Positions 8,801 through 20,500 of a stretch of 48,377 nt of DNA are shown one piece after another. The notes beneath the pieces are model-generated. The model searched no databases, was not told the DNA's origin, and worked only from the letters and a program-made list of their open reading frames with translations. The stretch is from Deinococcales bacterium (lineage in GTDB: Bacteria > Deinococcota > Deinococci > Deinococcales > JAAFIG01), in assembly GCA_025359505.1 (NCBI GenBank), contig JANYHH010000080.1, forward strand, positions 1 to 48,377, read 5' to 3'. Position 1 is the stretch's first letter. Every line of letters begins with the position of its first letter. Position numbers and translations under genes: made by a program.

Positions 8801-11569
8801 CACCGCGCCGGGGCGCACCTCCAGCCGATACGCGCCCGAGGCGTCAGTGCGCGTCGTGCGCGTCCCACTGGCGTCAGTGATTTCCACGATGACATCCGCG
8901 AAGCCAGCTTCACCGCTCTGGCGCAACCCATCGCCGCTCGAGTCGGTGAACGCACTACCCGCCAGTGACGCGGTGACGCGCCGCACGGTGACGCGCACCG
9001 TAGCACGGTTGGATTCGTAACCAGCGGCGTTGGTGATTGTGTACTCGAGACTGACCACACCGCCCGTGCCGGGGGTTGGTGTGAAACGCAGATTCGCGCC
9101 TTGCAGCTCGAATAGGCCACCGGGAAATGCGCGGGTCGTCTGCACACCGGGCGCGTCTGGATCGAGGTCAATGGAAAGCGCACCCGCGACGGGGTTGCGG
9201 TCGTTTTGCAAAATCGGAATCACCACAACCGCATCGCTCGTCGTGTCGCCAGCGTCGTCCAAGGCGACTGGGACGCTCGAGTTCACGGTGACGGTGATGG
9301 GTGCGCGGTTCGAGACCGCGCCGAGGCGATTGACGACTATGTACTCGAGGCTCGCCTCGCCAGCGAAGCCCGCCTGCGGGGTGAAGCGCACGCGGTCACC
9401 CTCCACGGCGAACACGCCGCGACCTGTTACGGTGAATTGCGATTGCACTCCGTTCACGCTCGGCTCGAGGTCAATCTGGAGTGCGCCGCCCGCTGGATTG
9501 CTGTCGTTGTTCAGTACAGCAATCAGCACGCTGGTGTCGCTCGTGGTGCTGCTGCGATCCGCGCCCGCGATGGGTGCAGGGAAGGTGCGAACCGTCACAT
9601 CTTCAAGAGTCTGCGCGGCATCGTAACGGGTCAGCGCTAAACCGTTCTCGACGGTGCGGGCCGGATCGAGGTACGAGGCGCTCGCTGGATTCTGGTACGT
9701 ACCGCCAGCGGTCTGCGGGCCAACCGCGACCGTGAAGCGCAGCGTTACCCGCCCGAGCGCAGGCAATGTGAACCCTCGAGCCGCATCGCCAGCCACGCCG
9801 AAGGTCGGAGCATTGCCCGGCCCGCCGATCTCGGGCGTGACAGAACCCGTCGCGCCCCCCGCGAGGGTCACCCCCTCGAGCCGCACGAAGCTGAACCCAA
9901 CCGGCAGCGCATCGTCGCGCAGCGCCACGCCCGTCGCCGGGGCACGGCCAGCCGCGTTCACGACCTCGAGTTCGTACTGCAACGATTCGCCCGCCTCGAG
10001 ACTCGCCAGCAGCGTGCGCTTCGTGACCGTCAGTACCGGCACGACCGCCGCACCGGGCGGTACGCCGGGCACGTCACCCACCGCGTTGATGCCCAGACTT
10101 GGGGGCGGGCCCGCTTCGCCCGTGCCGGGCAGGTGCGTGGCGGGAATCGCGCCCGTGCCACCGTTGTTGGCATCGAACTCGGCCGGACTCGTCCCTCGAG
10201 GGCCGCCGATGTTATCGGCGTTGGCGCTGCCGGACAGCAGAATTTTACCGCCACCGCCACCGCCGCCCGCTGCGTGAACCGTCGTCCCCCCGCCGACCGA
10301 GCCGCCCGCGCCGCCGCTGGCGCTGATCGTCCAGCCCGTCAGCGCACCGGGGTTCAGCGCAGCGATTAGCACGCAGCCGCCCGCACCGCCGCCACCGACA
10401 TTGCCCGCGCTGCCGGATTGATTGAAGCTCACACCATCTGACCCGTCCGCCAGAATCGCGCCGCTGCCCGCGACTCGAGCCGAGCGCAGTATCACGATGC
10501 CGCCGCCCGCACCGCCGTGAGCGCCGAGGAAATTGCGGTTCGCACCCGCCCCACCGCCACCACCGAGGGCTAAATTCAAGCTGGTGTCTCGAGCGCCGCC
10601 GAAACCGCCCAAAGGTTGCGGGTGACGCTGCGAAGCTGTGGTTTCCGACGGCGACCAGTTGTCTCCACCGCGCCCACCCGCGCCGCCATTGCCGCCGCCA
10701 CCGCCACCCGTCGCGTTCGTACCGCCGCCGCCCGCATTGCCCGGCGCTCCGAAGCCAGCGCTGCCCAGCGGATACCCCTCGAGACCCAAATCCAGCAATG
10801 AGCCGTTTTGATTGACGAAGCGCGGCGTGCCCGCGATGCCCTCACCCTTACCACCATCGTTGTCCGTGCCAGTCGCGGCGTTGACGCGGTACTCAATCGG
10901 CTCACCGAGCGGGCCAATCGCGCCGTTCAGCAACCGACCGCCCGCGCCGCGAAAGCCCTTGCCGCTGACATCGACCGTCCCCGCGAGCGTCATCGTGCCC
11001 GCCACATCCAAAGCCAGCACCCCGCCGCTCGAGCCGTTCCAAGCGGCGGCCGTCAGGCCATCGCCGAGGGTCACGCTCGAGAACTGCGGCACGCGCACGA
11101 TTTGATAGCGCTGTGCGCCCCGCGTCGGCGTGGCGTCCGCGTTGCGGTAGGCGTTCAGCAAACCGCCACCCGACCGCGCACCGCGCACCTCGAGCGCCCC
11201 GCTGGGGCTGAGATCCGTGAACGCCACCGCGAACTCGTACTGACCCGCCGTGCCACCTGTACTGCCAGAGGCGGGCGCATCGGTCGCGCCATCCCCGTAG
11301 CGGTCATCGTCGCTCGAGTCGAGTGTGGCGTCCTGCATCTGCATCACTAGAATCAGATCCCCAGCCCGAATCGTCAAGCTCGAGCCGCTTGGGTTGCGAG
11401 CACCGAGTTGCAAGGACGTGTCGCCTGCGTTGGGTTGACCTGTGCCGGGGTAGTACGTGTTAACCACGCCGGTGATCGTGCCGCCAACATCGTCCTTGCC
11501 GGGCGATGGAATGATCTGCGCGTGAGCGACGCTCGAGAGCAGCAGCGCAGCGAGAAAGTGTCGCTTCAC
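5819..11569 (-). CDS. Secreted multidomain protein with a predicted C-terminal outer-membrane beta-barrel
   Basis: 1,916 residues from a GTG whose last two bases start the TGA of the giant gene (GTGA overlap). Signal peptide cleaved near AHA|Q. In order: an N-terminal beta region; a very Gly-rich stretch at about 255-480; a DUF11-type domain at about 510-640; two tandem cadherin/Big-like domains at about 665-850 sharing a NND/QND..P..G.L.ID pattern; an SdrB/Cna-like domain at about 868-945; another DUF11-like domain; and a second SdrB-like domain from about 1096 (YRDLDGNG). From about 1180 to the end there are long runs of alternating polar and hydrophobic residues with Gly turns and aromatic strand ends, finishing RFEYRLDALFALFK, as in outer-membrane barrels. 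Likely roles are anchoring or export of the partner proteins of the operon. This is inference: no family with a proven transport role is recognised. Confidence 0.82.
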   Translation of the reverse strand: MKRHFLAALLLSSVAHAQIIPSPGKDDVGGTITGVVNTYYPGTGQPNAGDTSLQLGARNPSGSSLTIRAGDLILVMQMQDATLDSSDDDRYGDGATDAPASGSTGGTAGQYEFAVAFTDLSPSGALEVRGARSGGGLLNAYRNADATPTRGAQRYQIVRVPQFSSVTLGDGLTAAAWNGSSGGVLALDVAGTMTLAGTVDVSGKGFRGAGGRLLNGAIGPLGEPIEYRVNAATGTDNDGGKGEGIAGTPRFVNQNGSLLDLGLEGYPLGSAGFGAPGNAGGGGTNATGGGGGGNGGAGGRGGDNWSPSETTASQRHPQPLGGFGGARDTSLNLALGGGGGAGANRNFLGAHGGAGGGIVILRSARVAGSGAILADGSDGVSFNQSGSAGNVGGGGAGGCVLIAALNPGALTGWTISASGGAGGSVGGGTTVHAAGGGGGGGKILLSGSANADNIGGPRGTSPAEFDANNGGTGAIPATHLPGTGEAGPPPSLGINAVGDVPGVPPGAAVVPVLTVTKRTLLASLEAGESLQYELEVVNAAGRAPATGVALRDDALPVGFSFVRLEGVTLAGGATGSVTPEIGGPGNAPTFGVAGDAARGFTLPALGRVTLRFTVAVGPQTAGGTYQNPASASYLDPARTVENGLALTRYDAAQTLEDVTVRTFPAPIAGADRSSTTSDTSVLIAVLNNDSNPAGGALQIDLEPSVNGVQSQFTVTGRGVFAVEGDRVRFTPQAGFAGEASLEYIVVNRLGAVSNRAPITVTVNSSVPVALDDAGDTTSDAVVVIPILQNDRNPVAGALSIDLDPDAPGVQTTRAFPGGLFELQGANLRFTPTPGTGGVVSLEYTITNAAGYESNRATVRVTVRRVTASLAGSAFTDSSGDGLRQSGEAGFADVIVEITDASGTRTTRTDASGAYRLEVRPGAVRVRVIVPAGWSATSATNLVVSVPVGDATAPDFGFAQPQLRLELRVPSSRLSSGQSVPFELRLTQTVPAALRNVSLRLRLPKGFAYRADQNATVTSTQRTENGALVLEYVVPSIPAGQTFSVRGLAIVTPAAPRDTALEWQLEGSATAGSLDAPSALVAQSVRQAANVAGDQAGSLVGRVYRDLDGNGGFSSGDQPVPEARVLLSNGLVATTDRDGRYSFTALPAGRYLVRPENSSSEAAAVVIDSLGVTLRDLIVTEASSPINPFLGQLEASAGYGAGGFSAALGLRGVVSGSFGGVQVTAVANGVLSVGANGLRFQGEPLVAPSLANLTADASRVSALGASDDGFYLRLETPAWQLTYGRVTVTALGAFSSAAAQQGLRFDWQGTGVRASASLGAVASRRSNQTTLAPYGFAGTGGTRYALELEPSGIIPGSEIVTVVTRDARNPDLRARPDTTLQRDAEYRLDPDTGAILLFAPLATTDRDGNPQFLVVTYAAKDAGAPQLIGAARVDAQIDQFSISASLYRFSTDAAPLVAFGAGYASGGWRAALELGWASDFAGQGSLEYRDALLRLSVQYRQLGAEYTGPQPEAPGLNLLASGGLSLGAALGNPLGDDLTIEGNLAHRTPYAAEQTPSTTLGASVGLRFGTQVALAGYSARFAATPDNPGGFVTLGYRATFSALEIRAEQLVPVTRFTNGETTFSLRYALSDTTRLALRTNLVYAPTWRGSLWLGVETDTADAQYRAGLSLPSASGDAVNATLALSARWALTDALFVDIAAQGEIERLNLALNLGAVYTGDQWRTSARLETSVGNTTQAGLTVNAAFAPTSDAVIAPNLRLQLETGAVQFGVSVALRGANWALLTEHTLTLAPTQPWRDGANGQLSVGWNASADFGVRGGLRYRLEGGILTTLLSLATSSRVSDTLTLGAQALLEWQPVTNTSRFAFSVELGYDLGAGARIIGGVNTIGFTSPWDASTAPGAYLRFEYRLDALFALFK

Positions 11570-14500
11570 GGGATCACCAAATCCCGAGTGATGATAGTTG
11601 GGCCATTAATCGTGAGGTTTAGGTCTCCGTATTGTGGCGAACTCTCACGGTTCCCTAAATTCGCAATTAAGTAAACTCCAATTCCGCCTGTATCGTACCC
11701 ATAAATCCGCAATGTATAACGACCCTCTGCATCAGTTATCGTAGATGGATCACCAATAATTGAACCGTATTGGTAGAAAAATTTAACTGTTGCACCAGCA
11801 ATTGGTACACCAAGCGAGTCGTTTACTATTCCTTGAATAGTGACAACAACCCTAGCTGCATTGAGAGTTAGGTCATGTGTAATTTGAGCTGGGGCTGTAC
11901 CACCTATAGGTTCACGGAATGTAAACTCTTGATAGTAATCATATGTGGAAATAAGTGTATATTCAAGCTGATTATTGTTCGGCAACGCTCTAACTTCTAG
12001 GCTATAACTTCCATTTACGTCAGTAACTGTAGAACCATATCCCTCTTGATAAACATACACTCCAGCGAGGGTTTGGCCCAAGCGATCTCGAACAAAGCCG
12101 CTTACTGTGATTGTTCTGAAGGATGATTGCGTAATGTCAAGATTGATATCAAGAGTAAATTCATTCGCCTGCGTTGTAGAAATTGGAAATGCATATGGGA
12201 ATTCAGGATTTGCGTTCGGAAGGATAACATGAGCCTCACCTGTTAGTGAAGTTTCATTTGCATCTATATCGAAGCTGATTTCATAATTACCCATTTCGTC
12301 AGTCTGACCCGAGCTATTCCCGCTATAGTTTACATTTGGGCGGGGTTCAATCGACACATTCGGCACAGGCATACCGTCACGGTCAGTCACCTGACCACGA
12401 AGCGTAATGAGTCGTCTCGGTTCATACCTTAAATTTCGCTCGAGAGAATTGCGTGCGGTGTTGTTCAAAGCACCGGTGACACCAACGTTTTGCGTGCCCT
12501 CACTACCGTTCACAGCGAGGTTCAGGTTAGCGCTCGAGGCATTGAACGGGAGCAGCACCTCGAGGCGGTAGCGTCCGCTCGCGTCTGTGGTGATATCGCA
12601 GGTGCGGCACGTCAACGCAGAGGTATCCGTGATGTACACGCGTGTGTTACTCAGTATGTCGTTGTTGCGGTCGGTGACGATTCCGGTGATCTCGAGTTGT
12701 GTGGCAGCGATAAAGTCCTTCGTGACGTTCACCGTGAGCTGATCGGAGGCGATGGTCTGGTTCGATTCAAAACTCCGTTGCGATCCCAAGTACGAGGCGT
12801 TGAAACGCAAATCTGCATTGGTCAAGCCGCGCGGCACACTCGCTTGCAATGTGTAATTACCGGCAGCATCGGTCTGTACCGTACACACCTCACAAGTGCC
12901 ACCGCTCGGAGTCTCGAGGGTCATGGTCACTCCTGCCAGTGCCGCGCCGCTCGAGTCACGCGCCTTGCCGCGCACGAAGATATTGACCGTGCCGACGCTG
13001 AATGTCAGGTCATGAGTGATCGCATTCGCCGAGTAAACATTGAGACCGGCATCGCGGAAGCCAGACGATGCCGTTACACCCTCGAAGGTCGCTTCGATTT
13101 GGTACGCAGCGCTCGAGATGCCGATGGGTAGGCGCACACTAAGGGTGTACGCGCCAGTTGCATCACTCGTGGCAGCGCAGACCACGCAGATGGCGTCTGG
13201 CAATCCGACGAGCTTGAGCTGAACCCCTGCGAGCACAGTTCCGACTGGATTACGTACCAGACCACTCACAGTCAAATCCGTTCCAATGACATTAAGTTTT
13301 AGGTCACTCGTTCGTTCAGTGAACGACGCTGTGCTGTTCAGGTCGAAACTATACCTTTGGCTGGAATAGCTATTTTTGACAACGGTCAGGGCATAGTTGA
13401 GAGCAGCGGTTCGATCGTACTCTATAATGAGGCTATACCGGCCACTCGCATTACTTTGCGCGTTGCAATTTGGTAGGCAACGGGCGTTGGTAATCAATCT
13501 CGAGACGTTCACAGTGGCGCTTTCAACGGGGTTGTCTGCACCATCTAGAACCAGTCCACTGATTTCGAGGCGTGCTTTCATTTCAAGTATTCGCTCGATG
13601 CTCACGGCTGACTCGCCGGGCGTGATGGCGCTTGCAATTTCAAACGAGTATCCATACCCTTGGTACGTCATGGCCAGACGCACGGCGATGGAATTCAAAC
13701 TGCGAGGATATTTGATGCTGAGAAGATAGTTTCCTTGTGCATCCGTATTTGTTGCACAACTCGTACACGTTCCACGGCTTAATCCTTCAAGGTAAACGGA
13801 TTTGTTGCTAATTGGTGTTCCATCCCAAGTGAGCAAGCGTCCCTTGAATTCTATGTCTCGAGTCAAAGGTGCGGCATTCAAATCATGCATAACCGTATTG
13901 GTTTGTGCTGTGTCAAGACCAGTTTTAGTAAAAGCAAACTGAGCAACTTCCCCAGCATGAGTTAACTCGAGGGAGTACGTAACAGCGCTAGCACCAATTG
14001 GGAGTAAGGACTGTATGCTATAGCGTCCGTAAGCATCGGTTATCGCTGTACATGTTTGACATGCACCAACGCTGAGGTTAAGAAGCTTCACGTTCGCACC
14101 CTCGAGACCCGTTCCATCCGCGTTACTGACCCGCCCGCTGATCTCGAGCCGCGTGCCAGCGGTGGTCAGTGTCAAATCTCGAGTGACGGAAGTTGCGTTT
14201 TCGGGCGTGGGGGTTGCAACGGGATCGAAGGTTTGATTGTAGCCACCTTTGGTTGTACGAAGTCTGTAGCTGACAGTCGTCGCGCTCGGATCGACCGCAA
14301 CAAGGAGGCGATACTGGCCCTGGGCGTTGGTCACGGCTGTGCAAGTGACGCAACTGACGCTTGCCACGTTGCTCAGTTCCACATTCGTACCCACAACGGG
14401 TTGGGCGTTCGCATCGCGCACCACACCACTGAGTTCAAAGCGCTTGAAATCTAGATTCAGCGTTTGCGCGGTCGTTTGATTGGCGCTGACCACGACGCCT

Positions 14501-17500
14501 TGTTGCACAACCGATTGATACTGGTAATTTCCAAAGTTTGTATCAAGCACTTCGAGCTTCAACGTGTACGTTCCCGTTGGGAGCCGCTGTGCACCGAGCG
14601 TGTATTGTCCTGCCCCCGCAGAAGTGGGGTAAAAGGTGCGGGAGAACAATCCGTCAGTGAACGTCGCTGTGTAAGGAGCGTAATAATAGTTGGACGGAGT
14701 TGTCAAAGTACCATTCGCGTTACGCACCACTCCGGTGAGCGTGACTTGACCAGTGCGGCGCAATTCGAGGTTAAGTGTTCGCGTAGTCGCTGCGGTGTAA
14801 TTGAGCGCGAGGTTGGACAAACTGGCGTAGTTTTCCAGCCCGTTGGGATCCCTGACCTGTATCTGCGCCGAGTACGTTCCCTCTAGTGTGCGAATGGTGG
14901 TTTCGTATGCACCTGCACTGTCGGTAGTTACAGCCACTGGGTATTGACGAGTCCCATCGTAAACCTTGATGTCCACGCGCTTGTTAATGTACGCGAAACC
15001 ATCCATATCGGTGATCTGCCCGCTCAGTGCCAGCACCGCTGTTTGCGGGTCTTGCAACTCGAGGTTAAGTTCAACGGGCGTAGCGGTGGCGTTTGAGGTG
15101 ACACTGACGGTTGCGGATTGAACAGCAAAGCGATACGGGTCGGAGGTAGTTGCGTAAACTTGGAATGTACCAATTTCAACCCATTGCTTGAACTCGAAGT
15201 TACCGTTGGCATTCGTGGATGCGCCACTGGCGTAGCGGTACGGCAATCCCGAAATGTAGACGTACCTCGAGGCAGCACCCGTTCCGTTGGCCTTCTTGAC
15301 TGTGCCACGCACGATAATCTCACCAACTGGATTGAGCGCGACATCCGTGGTTTGAACCTTCGTTTCGTCGGCTGCCACAACGACGTTTTCGGCGGTAGTC
15401 CGTTTGTTGTTGCCCGCGCGATCCAATGTGTCGATAGTGATGGTGTACGTGCCGGGCTTGACTCGCTTAGTGAACGTGTAGCGCCCAGTTGCGTCTGTGT
15501 TCACGGAACCAGATTGACTGGAGGCTCCGCTGTAATAAATGGTTACGCTTGAATTGGCAGTGATCGCCCCGAGGTGGTCGCGCACCGTACCACCAACGGT
15601 GAGCACACCGTCAGGATCGAAACGTAAATCGAGTGTTTTCTCGGTAAGTGTAGATGCTGTGACCTCAAGCGGCTCGAGGGTTTTGGAATAATAGTTGTTG
15701 TTGATATCAGCAATACTTAGGGTCGCTTTGTACGTACCCACTGCGACAAATTCTGCAAGAGTGTACTGACCTTGGGTATCGGTAGTAAAGTACTGATTCC
15801 AAACACTCGCGTTACCGCGTTGCACATTCAAGTAACCCTCTCTTCTATTCACGGGCTGACCAGCGGAATCGCGAATCGTACCCGATAGTCGTAACATCGT
15901 TGGTCGTAACTCGAAGTCACGGGTTACGTTCGTCACCGTGCCGAGCGCTGAAGCAGGAACGGTTTGCGTTACAGCCTCCAGCACAGCGCTGTTTTGCGAT
16001 ACCCGCGCTTCGAGGGTCAGGTCAAACGCGGCAGTGTTGGTCGTCTCGAGTCGACAGGTGTAATTGGCGTTTGTGTCGGTTTGCACATCGCAGTAATTCG
16101 TACCGTTCGCGGTGACGCGGACGTAATAAGTGCTGAGCTTGCGTTCAGGCAGGGTCAGATTCTTGAGCGTGCCAGACAACGTGACCCAGCGGCGCGTTGG
16201 CGTGGTGGCAGGGTTGCGCCCAGCTCGCGTTGCATCACGCCCACGCCTTGCCCAACTATCCGCCAAGCCGCTCGAGGAGACGCGCACAAGGCTCAGCCCG
16301 TTGGCGTGGCGCATGATGAGTCGCTGTCCGCTCGAGACGCTGATGAGATTTTGCGCGTTCCCTAAACTTCCATGTGCGTCAACTGATAGGTTGAAAACCT
16401 GATTGCCACTCAAGTTATATGAAAAAAGTCTGCCCGCAGAGAACAAGATATATATCCGTTCGTCGTTTCCTAACACGAGACTTTGACTACTGCTACTCGC
16501 GTAGTTATAGGGCGTTCTTTCCCACGTGACTTCCCCGCTTGCTGCAATCTTGGATAAGTAACCGTAGTAATCGTCTCGAGCTGTGTACAGTGAACCGCTC
16601 GCGTCGGCCACAAGTGCTGTGACGCGGCGCGACTGATTCCAAACGAGTGTGCCATCGCGCAGATAGCTTTGGAGTGAGTCGCCAAGTGTAAAAACGATTC
16701 TCCCATCACTCGTCAAAACGGGTGGGACGGCGTTTGCAAAATACGCCTGTTCTTCCTTCATCCAACGCAGCACACCGCTCGAGTTAAATGTCGTCAAGCG
16801 ATCTTGTCCGCCGTATATCTGACCAATGCGCTCTTTGACGTAGACGTTACCGTCACCATCTACAATGGGTTCGGTCAGCGCCGTTCCGGTCAAGTTGACC
16901 GACCATTTTGTCAGACCATCCGCGCCGACCGTGATCAATTTGCTCGAGGGGGCGACGTAAACCGTGCCGTCCGCACCAATGGCGGGCGCTTGGGCGCAGG
17001 TGTTGCAACCCGTGTCCTCGAGCGCCGTGCGCCAGAGCAGATCGCCGTCTTTCGAGAGTTTCACCAGTGCGTTCGTGCTGTCAATCGCGTGCAAGCTGTC
17101 ATTCGCGCCAAGGGAAACTTCGCTCTTCAGAGCAAGCGGCTTGCGCCACAACTCTGTGCCTGTGCTCGAGGTGGCGATGACTTCGGTGGCGGTCACGGTG
17201 TACGTGCGATCCGAGGCTTGAATGAAGTCTTTGACGCCTGGCAATCCGCCGGTGACGCGGCCGAATGCCGTGTTGTCAACGCTCAGGTCGACGGTCTTAT
17301 CGGTGGTTTCGCGCACCGTCAGCGCTTGAGAACCACTTGAGGCGACGGTGTGGAAAGCGTCGGTGACGGTTACGGTGTAAGAGGCGTTGGTCGGATTGTC
17401 GGTGAAGAAACCCGAAGCTTCGTATTTGCCGCTCGAGTCAGTCGTGACCGTCACAGTCTTAGTGGTGCTGTTGGCGTACACGTCCACTTTGACGCTGGCG

Positions 17501-20500
17501 TTCGCCGCGAGCGTGCCGTCGGTGCGCGTGACCGTTCCGAGCAGGCGCAGCACCGTTGGACTACCGAGGTTGAAGTCAACCGTGCGGCTGTTGAGCGTGT
17601 CTGGCGTGATCGGTTGCTGTACGTTGCGAACGAGGGTTTGACCGTCCTTCGTAGCTTGCAGTCGGGCGGTCACGGTCTGCGCGGCACTGATGATTGGATA
17701 GGCGAATTGATAACGTCCGTTCGCATCGGTCGTGGTTACCCCCGTGATGTCCCCGCTGACGCGCACCTCGGCTTCACTCGCGCTCGAGCCGTCGGCTTGC
17801 CGCACGACACCGCTGAGTTGCAGGCTGGTCGGCGTCACATCGAGGGTTCGCTCGAGGGTTTGACCGAGTTGCGCGGTGATCGAAACCTCACGCTGAGCCA
17901 GATTCGTGCCGGTCTCGAGGCTCGAGCGCAACTGGATGTTCAGCGTCGCGGCAGCATCGGCGAGCGACAGCGTCAGGCTGTACTGGCCATCGGCGGCGGT
18001 GAGGATGCTCGAGCTGACGCTTACTCCTTCGCTGACGCCTGAGACCGTAACGCGCACATCGGTTCCCGTTGTGCCGTCCGCGCGGCGGGCGATGCCTGAG
18101 AAGCGCACGCCGGTGAAGGGCACGCTCAGGTCGAGGCTGCGCTCGAGCGTTTGGGTTCCAGCGGGCAACTCGAGGGTGGCACTGGCGCGGCGCGGCAGAT
18201 TGTCGCTGCGCCCTTCGGCACTGACGGTGAGCGACACGGTGCTGAGGGTCGCGGTTTGACCCGTGCAGGCGTAGCGTCCGCTCGCGTCTGTGACCGTGCG
18301 GCACAGCGCGATTGCACCGAGCTTCGCGGTGACGCTGTAACCAGCGCCCGCAGCCGTGTTCAATGTGACGCGACCCGCGACGCGCACAAGGCGGCGCGGT
18401 CGGGCGTCGCTCGGTTGCAGTCGGCGATTGGCGCTGTCGCGGTTGACGGTTGGCCACGGCCCAGTGCTGAGGCGGCTCGAGGTGACTTGCAGCGCGGCGA
18501 CGCGCCTCGAGTTGAAGCCAGCGCCCAGCGTCTGGTTCTGCGCGAGGTTAAGGTCGGTCACTGGGTCGTTGCTTGGGCTGCTGAGTGTCCAAGCAATCGT
18601 GCCATCGCTGCGCAATCCGTGAACCCGTCCAGCGCTGTCGCCGATGTAGATCAAGCCATCGTCGCCGAGGACTGGCGTGGTGCTTGGGGCACTCGGCAGC
18701 GCGGTCGTCCACAGGGTTGCCCCCTCGAGCGTCAGGCGACGCACGCCGTCGGCGGTCGCAGCGATCACACCGTCCGAGGCGACCACGGGTGCGCCCGCGA
18801 GGTCGGCTTGCTGCCAGATGACCGCACCCTCGAGATCAAGGGCGTAAAGGATATTGGCGGTGGTCGTGACGAAAATGCGGTTCGCGTTGAGCGCAATCCC
18901 GCGCACGTTCTCGTTCCCTGTGCCGAATGCTGCGATCCAGCGTTTGCTGCCATCGCTGTTGAGCGCGGTCAGGCGAGCACCCGCGTCTCGCTGACCATGT
19001 GCGAGCAGCAGCGTCCCGTCAGCCATGATGGTCGCGGGCATCCCCGCTGGATTCGGGGCGACGTTCGGGACGCGCCACAGCAACACACCGTCGCGGGTGG
19101 CGAGCGTTGCACCTCCGGTTTCGTCGAGCACCAACAGGTCGCCGCTGTGGGTCAGCGCGGGTTGACCGAAGCCCCCGTCGAGCGGCAACGACCAGCGGGG
19201 ACGACCCTGCGCGTCGTTCGCCTCGAGCGCAGCGTCTGCACCACGTCCGACAACGGAGAGCAGTGTGCCATCGGCGGTGGCAACGAGGCTCGAGCGGCGC
19301 TCGTCGACTGTGCCAATAGACCACGCGAGGCGTCCGTCTTCGGCGACGGCGTGCAGGCGACTGCCTTGCGAGGTTGCGTAGAGGCTGCCGTCGTCGGCTC
19401 GAACAAGGCGCGTTTGACCGCCTGATTCTCGGGGGTCGAAATTCCACAGCAGCGTGCCGGGGTTGCGGAACTCAAGGTCGCGGGTGACCGTGGTGACGCC
19501 CGCAGCGCTGAGTGTCAGCTCGAGGCGGGCCGAGGCGGCGGCGTCCGCATCGCGGGCCAGTAAGTCAAAGCGGGCAGTGGTCACGCCGCGTTTGAAGCGA
19601 ACAGACAGACTGTACGCGCCCGCGCCGTCGGTTGTCGTGGTCGCGGTGATGTCACCTGCGACGCTGACATTGGCGTTTGCCACGGCTTGGGTCTCGCGCT
19701 TGATCGTGCCGGACAACCGCAGCACGGTCGCGGGCAGCTCGAGGGCGGCTGGAAGCACAAGGTCGCCGTTACCAGCCGCCACCTCGAGCGTGCCGGTCGC
19801 GTCACCGTAGTCACCTGTGGCCGTCCAGCGCAGGGTTTGCGCCGCCAGCGTGGTCGGCGCTCCGCAGCGGAACGCGCCGGTGTTGCCGGTCAGCGTCTGA
19901 CAGAACAGCGTTCCATCGGGGCGATTCACGCGCAGGGTGTGACCGGGCAGCGGCTGACGCAGGGTGGTGTCAACGAGCGTGCCATCGACAACAACCAGTC
20001 GTTGCGGGGTCGCGCTGCGCGTCTGGGCGTTTGAGCTACGATTGTCGCGGCCAGCGCGATCCCACGCGCCGTTCGCGGGGCTGTCCGCATCCGTGCCAAG
20101 GGCGATCAGTGCGCCGCCTTCGGGTGTGACGAGCGCGGCGTAGAGCGAGCCGCCGTCACCGAGGGTCAGCGCTCGAGCGCCACTCGAGCCGCTGTTGTAC
20201 GACCACACGGGCTGTCCGTCGCGGGTCACAGCCCGCAGCGTGGAACCGCCGACGTAGATCGTGCCGCTCGAGCCGAGGGTGATCGGGCCGGGCTGGCCGG
20301 GGGCGCTCCACAGTGGGTTGCCGCTCGGGTCAAAGGCGAGCAGCGCAGCATCGGTCACGAGGTAACTGCGCCCGTCCGCACCGACCGCCAAATCGAAACG
20401 CGGCGCGGCGCTCAACGAACGCTGCCAGCGAACCGCGCCGTTTGCGTCCACGTTGAGCAGTGAACCGCCTACGCCACTGACTCGAGCAACCAACAGTCCG

